This document shows positions 8,268 through 16,411 of a stretch of 64,000 nucleotides of DNA, piece after piece (the first letter of the stretch is position 1; each line of letters opens with the position of its first letter). The DNA lies in assembly GCA_963762865.1 (NCBI GenBank), contig CAVXNC010000022.1, forward strand, positions 1-64,000, in the 5' to 3' direction. This DNA is from DATHAP01 sp963762865 (lineage in GTDB: Bacteria; Actinomycetota; Actinomycetes; JACCUZ01). The translations under genes and the position numbers were made by a program. The notes under the pieces are model-generated. The model was not told the DNA's origin. It did not search any database and worked only from the letters and a program-made list of their open reading frames with translations.

Positions 8268-9244
8268 GACGCGCTCCTCAGGGTGTGCTCGATCGGGGTG
8301 TCGTACGACGTCGGAGTTGTCGGTGTCGCCGGCGTCGCCGGTGTCGTCGCGTGGAACTCCACCTCGTCGCGGGTCATCTCCATGAACGCCTCCTCCAGCG
8401 AGGCCTGCTGCGGTGCGAGCCCGTGCAGCGGGATCCCGAGGCCGTGCGCCCGGTCGCCGATCTGCGCGGCGGTCAGGCCGGTCACCTCGAGCGTCTCCGG
8501 ATCGGTCCGGGAGACGTGGACGTCCGGGGCTGCGAGTGCCCCGGCGAGCGCGGCGGCATGCGGGCTGCGGACCACGACCCTGCTGCTCGACGCCTGCGCG
8601 ATGAGCTCGGCCATCGGCATGTCGGCCATCAGCCGGCCCCGACCGACCACGATGACGTGTTCGGCCGTCAGGGCCATCTCGCTCATCAGGTGGCTGGACA
8701 CGAAGACCGTGTGCCCGTCGGCGGCCAGCCCCTTGAGGAGGTCCCGGATCCAGCGGATCCCCTCCGGGTCCAGCCCGTTCACCGGCTCGTCGAGGATCAG
8801 TGTCTCGGGGTCGGCCAGCAGCGCCGACGCGATCCCGAGTCGCTGTCCCATGCCGAGCGAGAAGCCGCCGGCCCGTTTGGCCGCCACGTCCTGCAGACCC
8901 ACCATCTCGATGACCTCCGCCACCCGGCTCCGGGCGATGCCATGGGTGGCTGCCAGCGCCAGCAGGTGGTTGTGGGCCGACCGGGAGGTGTGGACCGCCC
9001 GTGCCTCGAGGAGGGCACCGACCACCTGCAGCGGCTTGGCGTGCTGCCGGTAGGGGCGGCCGCCCACCGTGACGGTGCCGGCCGTCGGCCGGTCGAGGCC
9101 GAGGATCATCCGCATCGTCGTGGACTTGCCGGCCCCGTTGGGGCCGAGGAAACCCGTCACGATGCCCGGGCGGACGGTGAACGTCAGGTCGTCGACGGCG
9201 GTCTTGGCGCCGTACCTCTTGGTGAGGTTCGTGGCCTCGATCAT
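8264..9244 (-). CDS. ABC transporter ATPase, drug-export type
   Basis: 326 residues: a full ABC ATPase domain plus about 100 C-terminal residues of the CcmA/DrrA type. The Walker A motif GPNGAGKST is at 34-42 and Walker B reads LILDEPVNGLDP. The signature reads FSLGMGQRLG instead of LSGGQ, as is common in this export subfamily. The H-loop is in SSHLMSE. The C-terminus contains a Thr/Pro-rich stretch. It pairs with the permease after it. Its own ATG overlaps the stop of the upstream MMPL gene (ATGA, 9241-9244). Confidence 0.92.
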   Translation of the reverse strand: MIEATNLTKRYGAKTAVDDLTFTVRPGIVTGFLGPNGAGKSTTMRMILGLDRPTAGTVTVGGRPYRQHAKPLQVVGALLEARAVHTSRSAHNHLLALAATHGIARSRVAEVIEMVGLQDVAAKRAGGFSLGMGQRLGIASALLADPETLILDEPVNGLDPEGIRWIRDLLKGLAADGHTVFVSSHLMSEMALTAEHVIVVGRGRLMADMPMAELIAQASSSRVVVRSPHAAALAGALAAPDVHVSRTDPETLEVTGLTAAQIGDRAHGLGIPLHGLAPQQASLEEAFMEMTRDEVEFHATTPATPATPTTPTSYDTPIEHTLRSAS

Positions 9245-11448
9245 CGCGCACCGTCCAGGACCTCGACCGGGGTCTCGCGGGGTGCCGGGACCGGCACCTG
9301 ACCTGGCAGCCGCACCGTGGTGTCGCTGTCGATGTTGATGTGCGGCAGCACGCGGTCCAGCCACCCCGGCAGCCACCAGTTCGCCCGGCCCATCAGGGCC
9401 ATCGTCGCCGGCACGAGCACCATCCGGATGACGGTGGCATCGAGCGCGATCGCGGTGGCCAGCCCGAGCCCGATCATCTTCACGAAGGGCGACGGGTCGC
9501 TGACGAAGCTGAGGAAGACGATCATCATGATCAGTGCGCCGGAGGTGATGACGCGGCCGGTCGCCGCCAGGCCGCGCGCCACTGACTCGGTGTTGTCCCC
9601 GGTCGCGTTGTAGGCCTCGCGGATGCGGGACACCAGGAAGACCTCGTAGTCCATCGAGAGCCCGAACAGCACGGCGAAGAAGATCACCGGCAGAGGCGAG
9701 GCGATGCGGTACGTCCCGTCGAGGCCGAAGAGCCCGCCGAGCCAGCCCCACTGGAAGACGGCGACGATGACGCCGTAGGCCGCACCGATGGACAGCAGGT
9801 TCATGGCCGCGGCCTTGAGCGGGACGACGACCGAGCGGAAGACGACCATCAGCAGCAGGACGGAGGCCGCCAGGATCGAGCCGAAGAACAGCGGCCGGGT
9901 CTCGGAGAGCTGCTCGTCCAGGTCGAGGGTCAGCGCGGTCGCGCCGGTGACGTAGACGCCGTCGGGCGTGATGGCGCGGACCCGCTGCAGGGTCTGCGCG
10001 GTGTCGGGGTCGGACGGCTCGGTGGTGGGCAGCGTGGGCAGCACCACGGTGTCGCCGCCGGCGGTGGCCTGCGGGGCGCCGACCTCAGCGATGCCGGAGT
10101 CCGCAGCGATGCGGTCGGCCAGCTCGGTGACGTCCTGGCTGTCCAGCCCGGTGTCCTGCAGGTCGACGACGACGAGCAGCGGTGCGTTGAAGCCCGGGCC
10201 GAAGCCGTCGGCCAGCAGGTCGTACGCCCGGCGCTCCGTCTGGGCGGTCGGGTTGTCACCCGAGTCGGGGAAGCCGGTGCTCAGGGAGAACGCCGGGGCG
10301 GCAAGCGCGAGGAGGACCAGGGTGCCGGCGACGGCGTAGGGCCACGGCCTTGCGGCGATCCGGTGGGCCATGCGCCACCAGGTGGTGTCCTCGGCCGCCT
10401 TGGTGCGCCCGGCGGCGTGGCGCCGGCCGGGGATCAGGCTGAACCGTCCGCGGTCGATGCGGTTGCCGAGCAACGTCAGCAGTGCCGGCAGCAGGGTGGT
10501 CGCGGTCGCCACGGCGAAGAAGACGACGATCGAGGTGCTGAGCCCGATGGAGGCGAGGAAGCCCACGCCGGTGAGCACGAGGGCGGTCATCGCCAGGACG
10601 ACGGTGCCGCCTGCGAAGACGACGGCCGTGCCGGACGAGCCCATCGCGGCCGAGAGCGCCGACCGGTTGTCCTGTCCCGCGGTGCGGTTCTCGCGGTAGC
10701 GGGACACGATCAGCAGGGCGTAGTCGATGCCCACGCCGAGGCCGACCATGGCGCCGATGGTCGGTGCGGCGGTGGAGACCTCCAGCGAGCCGGCCAGGAC
10801 CACGACGCTGAGCAGCCCGACCGCGACGGCGACCAGGGCGAGCACGATCGGCACGAGGGCCGCCACGATCGTCCCGAACGCGACGACGAGGACGACGAGC
10901 GCCGCGAGGAGCCCGACCGCCTCGGCCGGGGAGGACTTCTTCTCGGCGTTGAGGAACGCAGCGTCGCCGCCGAGCTCCGCCTGCACGCCACCGGCACGAG
11001 CCGGCTCCAGAGCCTCGGTGATCTCAGCGGCAGCCGGGCGTCCGAGCTCGGTCGAGGGGACGTCCAGCGAGATCTCGGCGTAGCCCACCCGGCCGTCGGC
11101 CGAGATCCGGTCGGTCTCGAAGGGGTCGGTCACGGCGGCGACGTGCTCGATGCCGGCGACCTGGGCGAGCGAAGCCTTGATCTCCGCACGGTGGGCGGTG
11201 AGCTGCTCGCCGGGGTCGGCTGCGAAGACGGCGACACCACTGCCGCCGGCCACCGCCGGGAAGCGCTCCTCGAGCAGGTCCTGCGCCTGGGCGCTCTCGC
11301 TGCCGGGTGCGCTGAAGTCGTCGGCGAAGACACCGCCGACGGCGCCGGAGAGGACCGCGACCAGGACGGCGAGCACCGCCCAGGCACCGATCGTGGTCCA
11401 GGGCCGGCGAGCACTGGCGTCGCCGAGGCGTTGGACGAAGCGGTTCAT
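9241..11448 (-). CDS. MMPL-family transporter
   Basis: A 735-residue RND/MMPL permease with two homologous halves. Each has one N-terminal helix, a large extracytoplasmic loop and a five-helix bundle. Proton-relay motifs are visible in both: GVGIDYALLIVSRYRE in the first half and GLSMDYEVFLVSRIREAY in the second. Family members export lipids or lipophilic drugs across the inner membrane. ATG 11446-11448 overlaps the stop of the upstream small gene, and its own stop overlaps the ABC ATPase start, so the pump and the ABC exporter are coupled. A second MMPL gene lies at 55.6-57.9 kb. Confidence 0.93.
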   Translation of the reverse strand: MNRFVQRLGDASARRPWTTIGAWAVLAVLVAVLSGAVGGVFADDFSAPGSESAQAQDLLEERFPAVAGGSGVAVFAADPGEQLTAHRAEIKASLAQVAGIEHVAAVTDPFETDRISADGRVGYAEISLDVPSTELGRPAAAEITEALEPARAGGVQAELGGDAAFLNAEKKSSPAEAVGLLAALVVLVVAFGTIVAALVPIVLALVAVAVGLLSVVVLAGSLEVSTAAPTIGAMVGLGVGIDYALLIVSRYRENRTAGQDNRSALSAAMGSSGTAVVFAGGTVVLAMTALVLTGVGFLASIGLSTSIVVFFAVATATTLLPALLTLLGNRIDRGRFSLIPGRRHAAGRTKAAEDTTWWRMAHRIAARPWPYAVAGTLVLLALAAPAFSLSTGFPDSGDNPTAQTERRAYDLLADGFGPGFNAPLLVVVDLQDTGLDSQDVTELADRIAADSGIAEVGAPQATAGGDTVVLPTLPTTEPSDPDTAQTLQRVRAITPDGVYVTGATALTLDLDEQLSETRPLFFGSILAASVLLLMVVFRSVVVPLKAAAMNLLSIGAAYGVIVAVFQWGWLGGLFGLDGTYRIASPLPVIFFAVLFGLSMDYEVFLVSRIREAYNATGDNTESVARGLAATGRVITSGALIMMIVFLSFVSDPSPFVKMIGLGLATAIALDATVIRMVLVPATMALMGRANWWLPGWLDRVLPHINIDSDTTVRLPGQVPVPAPRETPVEVLDGAR

Positions 11449-11726
11449 GACGATGTCCCTTCGGGGTGGAGTGGGTCGATGGTGGTGACGGAGACCAGGG
11501 GCAGGCCGAGGTCGCGGATCCGCTGGAGAAGGCCGTGCAGGGCCGTCTGGTCGACCACCGGACCCCGCAGGGTGGTGGTGCCGTCGCCCTCGTGGGTGAG
11601 GTCCAGCCCGTCGAACCAGGCGACCCACCGGTCGTCGAGGTGGCCGTCGACCCGGATCTGGTAGGTCCCGGCCTCCGGGGAGGGGGTGCCGCCGGACGGG
11701 GCGCTGGGTGTGCTGGGTGTGCTCAT
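11445..11726 (-). CDS. Small conserved protein leading the export operon
   Basis: 93 residues. A disordered Ser/Thr/Pro N-terminus (about 25 residues) precedes a compact domain with IRVDGHLDDRWVAWFDGL, GDGTTTLRGPVVDQTALHGLL and IRDLGLPLVSV. Similar short proteins occur beside actinobacterial drug-export genes, but no function is established. It has no signal peptide or membrane segment, so it should be cytosolic. It is the first gene of the four-gene operon and overlaps the MMPL start by ATGA, which suggests a regulatory or accessory role for the pump. Start ATG at 11724-11726. Confidence 0.75.
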   Translation of the reverse strand: MSTPSTPSAPSGGTPSPEAGTYQIRVDGHLDDRWVAWFDGLDLTHEGDGTTTLRGPVVDQTALHGLLQRIRDLGLPLVSVTTIDPLHPEGTSS

Positions 11727-11772
11727 GGGGTCCTTCTCTGACGTGGCGATGCCCGGAAGGTAGGAACGGACC

Positions 11773-11802
11773 TGGTGAGCGCGGATCACCACACCTGGTG
11801 AT
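11773..11802. promoter_or_regulatory. Overlapping dyads between export operon and MFS gene
   Basis: Two perfect inverted repeats share one arm in the 137-base divergent gap: TGGTGA-N7-TCACCA (11773-11791) and ATCACC-N6-GGTGAT (11785-11802). Further GGTGA copies follow. This spacing and symmetry are typical of an operator bound by two dimers (MarR, GntR or TetR class), and the site could control both directions. No regulator gene is adjacent. Confidence 0.5.
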
Positions 11803-11863
11803 TTCCGGTGGTGACCGTCAGCGACTGACAGACTCGGGCCACCGAGCGGGGTGGAGACGCGCG

Positions 11864-13168
11864 ATGCCAGACGGCAGCTGGAGCGCAGCCCGGCCGGCAG
11901 TCGACCCGGACCCGTCAGTGCCGACCGCGCTGTCTGGGCGCCCTGCGTCCCGCCCGGTGGGGCGGGGCTTCATCGCGCTCTACACGCTCGCCTACGCGAG
12001 CAGCTGCCTGATGCTCATCGCGCCGCTGCTGGTCACGCTGGCGCTCAAGGTCAACTCATTGGTGGGGATAGACCGGGCACCGGGCAACCTCTCCCTGGTG
12101 GCCGGCGTCGGCTCCCTCGTGGCACTGGTCGGCAACCCAGTTGCCGGCCGGCTCAGCGACCGCACCACCTCTCCGTTCGGCATGCGCCGGCCGTGGATGG
12201 TCGCCGGCTGGGCCGGCGGCACGCTGGGCATCCTCGTCGTGGCAGTTGCCCCGAGCATCCCGGTGGTCCTGGTCGGCTGGTGCCTGGCGCAGCTGTGCTT
12301 CAACGCCCTGCTCGCTGCCATGGTCGCCGTGCTGCCCGACAAGGTGCCGACCGTCCAGCGCGGGCTTGTCGCCGGTGTCCTCGGCATCTGCGTGCCGGTC
12401 GCGTCGGTGAGCGGGACCTACCTGGTCGACCTGTTCAGCGGCAGCCAGCTCGCCATGTTCCTCGTCCCGTGCGCGCTGGGCGGGTTCTTCATCCTGCTGT
12501 TCGTTGCCAGGCTCGACGACCGCCGGCTCGCGGCGGGGGACAAGCCGCCGTGGTCGCGGCGGGAGCTGGCCGCGACGTTCTACGTCAACCCGCGCGTCAG
12601 CCCGGACTTCGCCTGGGCGTTCGCCAGCCGGTTCCTGCTCGTGCTGGCCTTCGCATTCTTGACGACGTACCAGGCCTACTACTTGCTGGACAGGCTCGGC
12701 AGCGCCGAGGACGACGTGCCCCGGCAGATCTTCCTGGGGACCCTCACCCAGTCCGCGGTCGTCGTGGCTGCCTCCCTCGTCGCGGGCCGGGTCTCCGACC
12801 GGCTCGGGCGACGGAAGGCCTTCGTGGCCGGTGCGTCCGTCGTGTACGGCCTGGCGCTGCTGGTGATCGCCGGCGCCGGCAGCTTCGAGGGCTTCCTGGT
12901 CGGCATGGCGATCAGCGGGCTCGGCTTCGGCGTCTACATGGCGGTCGACCTCGCACTCGTCGCCGATGTGCTCCCGGACGACCACACCACCGCCAAGGAC
13001 CTCGGCGTGCTCAACATGGCGGGTGCCCTGCCGTTCTCCGTCGCGCCGGCTCTCGCCCCGGCCGTGCTCGCGATCGGGGGCGGCAGCTACGTCCTGCTCT
13101 ACGTCGTGGCCGGTGCCTGCGCCTTCGCCGGAGCCGCCGCCATCCTGCCGGTGAAGCAGGTGCGCTGA
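11864..13168 (+). CDS. MFS transporter
   Basis: 434 residues with twelve predicted helices after a roughly 30-residue polar N-terminus. The loop 2-3 motif reads GRLSDRTTSPFGMRRPW, and the second-half copy is GRVSDRLGRRKAF. The 'TTSPFGMRRPW' form is found in MFS carriers of the sugar-transporter and SLC45-like type. The substrate is unknown. ATG 11864 follows a GGTGGAG stretch; earlier in-frame codons would translate the operator region. It is divergent from the MMPL-ABC operon and converges on the sugar cluster. Confidence 0.85.
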   Translation: MPDGSWSAARPAVDPDPSVPTALSGRPASRPVGRGFIALYTLAYASSCLMLIAPLLVTLALKVNSLVGIDRAPGNLSLVAGVGSLVALVGNPVAGRLSDRTTSPFGMRRPWMVAGWAGGTLGILVVAVAPSIPVVLVGWCLAQLCFNALLAAMVAVLPDKVPTVQRGLVAGVLGICVPVASVSGTYLVDLFSGSQLAMFLVPCALGGFFILLFVARLDDRRLAAGDKPPWSRRELAATFYVNPRVSPDFAWAFASRFLLVLAFAFLTTYQAYYLLDRLGSAEDDVPRQIFLGTLTQSAVVVAASLVAGRVSDRLGRRKAFVAGASVVYGLALLVIAGAGSFEGFLVGMAISGLGFGVYMAVDLALVADVLPDDHTTAKDLGVLNMAGALPFSVAPALAPAVLAIGGGSYVLLYVVAGACAFAGAAAILPVKQVR

Positions 13169-13183
13169 CCCGCGCTGGGCGGA

Positions 13184-13255
13184 CACGAATCGCGGCGGAA
13201 CGAGCGATCGGCAAGATCGCCACGCTGGGCCGCCCGCATTACGCCGCGATTCGTG
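13184..13255. repeat. 14-bp inverted repeat between convergent genes
   Basis: CACGAATCGCGGCG (13184-13197) is exactly complementary to CGCCGCGATTCGTG (13242-13255), enclosing 44 bases. It sits between the stops of two convergent genes, so it probably forms a bidirectional transcription barrier, though the loop is long and no T-run follows. CGCTGGGC also occurs twice as a direct repeat (about 13173 and 13223). A small mobile repeat is the alternative. Confidence 0.5.
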
Positions 13256-13268
13256 CGCGGTCGAGACG

Positions 13269-14408
13269 CTAGAGCGCGACGGCGGAGCCTGTCTCGTGCG
13301 AGCGGAGGGCGGCGTCGAAGACGCGGTGCGCGGCCAACGCCTCGGCCGGGGTCGCGGTGCCGAAGCGGTCGCCGAGCTCGCCCGCCCGCTCTGCGAGGTA
13401 CGCCGCCCACATCTGCAGCAGCGCGTCGGGGAAGCCGAACTCGAAGATCCCGCCGGTCACCGTCGGCCACACCGAGCGGTGCCCGGGCTGCACCTGCGAC
13501 CACACCTGCTCGCCGTCTACCAGCGAGAAGCGCTCGAGCACCTGCGGGCTGCGGGTCGAGAAGCGCACGCCGCCGTCCATGCCCACGGCCTCGAAGAAGA
13601 ACGTGTTGCTCTGCCCGGGCGCGATCCGCTTGGTCTCCCACAGCATCGGGAAGCGCCGGTCGCCGGACTGCACGCCGAGAGTCAGAAGAGCGTTGTCCCA
13701 GGTGTCGCACGGGACGGGGTCGCCGTCAGGTCCGGGACGGGTGCGTACGACGTCGTCGAGCAGTGCGTAGACGGAGGACGGGGTCCAGCCGAGCCGCAGC
13801 GGCAGGTGCGCGGCGTGCATCCCGAGGTCGCCCATGACCCCGAGCTCACCGCAGTGCGCGACCTGGCGCTTCCAGTTGATCGGCTTGGCCCGGTCGATGT
13901 CGGAGGAGTGCAGCAGACCCGAGCGGACCTCGAGCACCTCGCCGAGCGCACCGTCGCGGACCAGGGCAGCCGCCCGCTGCGCGCCGGGGAAGAACGGCAG
14001 CTCGCTCGACACCCGCACAAGGACCCCGGCGGCGTCGATCGCTGCCACGATCCGCTCGGCGGCACCCAGGTCGATGCCGAACGGCTTCTCGCCGAGGAAG
14101 TCCTTCCCGGCGGCGACCGTGTCGAGGTAGAGCCGCTCGTGCAGGTCGTGCGGCACCGCGAGGTAGAGCACGTCGATCGACGGGTCGTCGAGCAGTGCCC
14201 GGTAGTCGTCGACGACGGTCTCCACGCCGACGCCACGCCACCACGACTGCACGGCCGGCGACGGGTCGGCCAGGGCTACGACCGACGGCCGCACCGGGTG
14301 GTCGAGCAGGGCGTCCCAGCGCCGGGTCAGCGCGAGCAGCTCCTTGCCCATCAGGCCGCCGCCGACGACCCCGATCCTCACCGGCGTGGGCGACGTACCC
14401 GACGTCAC
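13269..14408 (-). CDS. Gfo/Idh/MocA family oxidoreductase
   Basis: 379 residues. The Rossmann dinucleotide motif GVVGGGLMGKEL opens the protein, followed by the family block VPHDLHERLYLDTVAAGKDFLGEKPFG with the EKP catalytic lysine near residue 112. The C-terminal alpha/beta domain supplies the sugar site (SDIDRAKPINWKRQ, GDLGMHAAHLP). Family members oxidise or reduce sugar, inositol or keto-sugar hydroxyls with NAD(P). It lies 8 bases after the aldolase gene on the same strand, so the two are co-transcribed. A second, shorter Gfo/Idh gene lies at the other end of the cluster. The substrate is not deducible from sequence. Confidence 0.9.
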   Translation of the reverse strand: MTSGTSPTPVRIGVVGGGLMGKELLALTRRWDALLDHPVRPSVVALADPSPAVQSWWRGVGVETVVDDYRALLDDPSIDVLYLAVPHDLHERLYLDTVAAGKDFLGEKPFGIDLGAAERIVAAIDAAGVLVRVSSELPFFPGAQRAAALVRDGALGEVLEVRSGLLHSSDIDRAKPINWKRQVAHCGELGVMGDLGMHAAHLPLRLGWTPSSVYALLDDVVRTRPGPDGDPVPCDTWDNALLTLGVQSGDRRFPMLWETKRIAPGQSNTFFFEAVGMDGGVRFSTRSPQVLERFSLVDGEQVWSQVQPGHRSVWPTVTGGIFEFGFPDALLQMWAAYLAERAGELGDRFGTATPAEALAAHRVFDAALRSHETGSAVAL

Positions 14409-14415
14409 GGGAACC

Positions 14416-15255
14416 TCACCCGGCCCCGAGCATCGCTCGAGCAGCGTCCACGTCGGCGCCCTCGTGCAGCATCGCCATCAACGCCCGGGTCAGCCCGGCC
14501 GGGTCGGCGTGCTGGATGACGTTGCGGCCGTAGACGATCCCGGCTGCGCCCTGGTCGAGCACCGCAGCCGTGCGCCGGAAGAGCTCGTCGTCGTCGACGC
14601 GCCCACCGCCACGTACCAGCACCGGAACGCGACCCGCGGCCTGCACGACGAGGTGGTAGTCGCCGGTGTCGTCGGTGGGGTCGGCCTTGATGACGTCGGC
14701 GCCGAGCTCGACGGCCTGCCGCACCAGCGGAACGATCCTCGCCGTGGTGCCGTCGGACGTGTAGCCGCCGGCGGTCGCGTCCTTCATCACCAGCGGCTCG
14801 ACCATCAGCGGCATGCCGTAGCGCTCGCAGTCGGCCTTGGCGGTCAGCACGTTGGCGACGCACGCCTCGCGCACCTCGGGCCGGCCGGGCAGGTCGAAGA
14901 GGTTCACGACGACGCACGCCGCGTCGAGCCGCACACCGGTCAGTGCCGGCTCGGGGATCAGCCGGCTGAAGAGCCGGTCCGGCAGCTGCTGGCCGTAGAC
15001 GTTGGCGACGTCGGTCCGCAGCACCAGTGCCGGCCGCGACCTGCCGGGGATCTCCTGCAGCAGTCGCGCCTGCCCCTGCGAGAGCTGGATCGCGTCCGGC
15101 CCGGCCGCGGCCAGCACCCGCACCGCCGCCCCGAGGTCCTCGATGCCGGCGAGGAACGACGCCTCGCCGAAGAACCCGTGGTCGACCGCGATGTCGAAGC
15201 AGCGCCCCGACCCGGCGTCGAAGAGCCGTGACAAGCGGATGGCGACGTCGGCCAC
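14416..15255 (-). CDS. Class I aldolase, DhnA/LacD/DeoC-like
   Basis: 279 residues forming a TIM barrel of the class I (Schiff base) aldolase group that includes FbaB, LacD and LsrF. Visible family blocks are DIAVDHGFF, MPLMVEPLV and GADVIKADPTDD with the probable Schiff-base lysine, then VLVRGGGRVDDDELFRRT for phosphate binding. Such enzymes split phosphorylated ketoses into DHAP plus an aldehyde. The start GTG at 15253-15255 has GGAGG five bases before it. Together with the kinase and isomerase-like genes across the divergent promoter, it suggests a phosphorylate-then-cleave route. Confidence 0.82.
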   Translation of the reverse strand: MADVAIRLSRLFDAGSGRCFDIAVDHGFFGEASFLAGIEDLGAAVRVLAAAGPDAIQLSQGQARLLQEIPGRSRPALVLRTDVANVYGQQLPDRLFSRLIPEPALTGVRLDAACVVVNLFDLPGRPEVREACVANVLTAKADCERYGMPLMVEPLVMKDATAGGYTSDGTTARIVPLVRQAVELGADVIKADPTDDTGDYHLVVQAAGRVPVLVRGGGRVDDDELFRRTAAVLDQGAAGIVYGRNVIQHADPAGLTRALMAMLHEGADVDAARAMLGAG

Positions 15256-15282
15256 CGGACCTCCAGGTGCGTGGGCAAGGCG

Positions 15283-15312
15283 TTGACGCAGGTTACGGCG
15301 GCGACCTAGCGT
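15283..15312 (+). promoter_or_regulatory. Promoter for isomerase-kinase genes
   Basis: TTGACG (15283-15288) and TAGCGT (15307-15312) are separated by 18 bases, a good sigma-70-type arrangement. They sit about 40 bases before the GTG at 15350 in the divergent gap with the aldolase operon. The match is clear by eye; activity is inferred. Confidence 0.6.
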
Positions 15313-15349
15313 GCGCGCGACCGGCTGTCGTGGCCGGCCGGGAGGGCAG

Positions 15350-16411
15350 GTGGCGGACGTGCCGGTCGTGCCGGACGCAGCGGGCCCGGCGCTGGCGCCC
15401 GTGCTGCTGCCGACCAACCAGTTCCCGCACTTCTACCGCGGCGGGGACCGCATCGGCGCGCTGCGCGGCGGCCCCGGCGGCCCGATGCGCCCCGAGGAGT
15501 GGATCGGCTCGACGGTCACCCGGTTCGGCGAGGAGCTCTCCGGGTTGTCAGAGCTGCCCGACGGACGCCTCCTGCGTGACGCGGTCGCCGACGACCCGCA
15601 GCGCTGGCTCGGCCCCGACCACCTGGCCGCCTTCGGGCAGAGCAGCGAGCTGCTGGTCAAGCTGCTCGACCCCGACCAGCGGCTGCCGGTGCACTTCCAC
15701 CCGAACAAGGCCTTCGCCAAGCGGCACCTCGCTCTCGACCACGGCAAGACCGAGGCGTGGATCGTGCTCGAGGCACCCGCCGGCGCCGGTGTCGGGCTCG
15801 GCTTCGCCGACGCGATGACCAAGGCGCAGGTCCTCGACCTGGTCGAGCGCCGCGACAGCGCCGGGCTGCTCGCGTCGCTGACCCGCCGCGACGTGGCCGC
15901 CGGCGACACCGTCCTCGTCCCAGCCGGACTGCCGCACGCCATCGACGCCGGCGTCTTCGTGCTCGAGCTGCAGGAGCCGACAGACCTCTCGGCGCTCCTG
16001 GAGTGGGAGGGCTTCGCGGTCGACGGCGAGAAGGACGGCCACCTCGGCCTCGGCTTCCCGACCGTGCTCGACGCGCTGCGACTGGACCCGCTCGGTCTCG
16101 ACGAGCTCGCCGGCCTGGTCCGCAGCCCCGGCCTCAGCGGCGGCGGCCCGCGGTCCCTCCTCACGGCTCGCGCCGACGGCTACTTCCGCGCCGAGCTGCT
16201 GCCGCGCGCCGGCGCTGTCGACCGCGGCTTCGCGGTGGGCCTGGTCCTCGACGGCGACGGCGAGGTGCGCACCGAGCACGGCGGCGCGATCGCCGTGCAC
16301 CGCGGCTCGGCCTTCGTGGTGCCCTGGTCCGCCGGCCGCTGGGAGGTGCCCGGCACGGAGACCGTCGCCTGCCGCCCGCCGCAACCCCAGGACGCCGCGG
16401 CGGCGCCGTGA
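15350..16411 (+). CDS. Mannose-6-phosphate isomerase class I-like protein
   Basis: 353 residues with the cupin-fold core of class I phosphomannose isomerases: LPVHFHPNKAFAKRHL (zinc His residues), GKTEAWIVLEAPAGAGVGLGF, and GDTVLVPAGLPHAIDAG. The length is slightly below the usual 390-420. Family members interconvert mannose-6-P and fructose-6-P, but in catabolic clusters paralogues act on other sugars or sugar phosphates. Its place next to an FGGY kinase and opposite an aldolase suggests isomerisation within that pathway. GTG 15350 is supported by GGAGG at 15341-15345. The stop overlaps the kinase start (GTGA). Confidence 0.82.
   Translation: MADVPVVPDAAGPALAPVLLPTNQFPHFYRGGDRIGALRGGPGGPMRPEEWIGSTVTRFGEELSGLSELPDGRLLRDAVADDPQRWLGPDHLAAFGQSSELLVKLLDPDQRLPVHFHPNKAFAKRHLALDHGKTEAWIVLEAPAGAGVGLGFADAMTKAQVLDLVERRDSAGLLASLTRRDVAAGDTVLVPAGLPHAIDAGVFVLELQEPTDLSALLEWEGFAVDGEKDGHLGLGFPTVLDALRLDPLGLDELAGLVRSPGLSGGGPRSLLTARADGYFRAELLPRAGAVDRGFAVGLVLDGDGEVRTEHGGAIAVHRGSAFVVPWSAGRWEVPGTETVACRPPQPQDAAAAP

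Noticed and set aside
7476..9251. 591-codon minus-strand frame
   Set aside because: The ABC permease frame extended upstream through out-of-frame sequence of the ATPase gene; the ATGA junction at 8264-8267 marks the true start.
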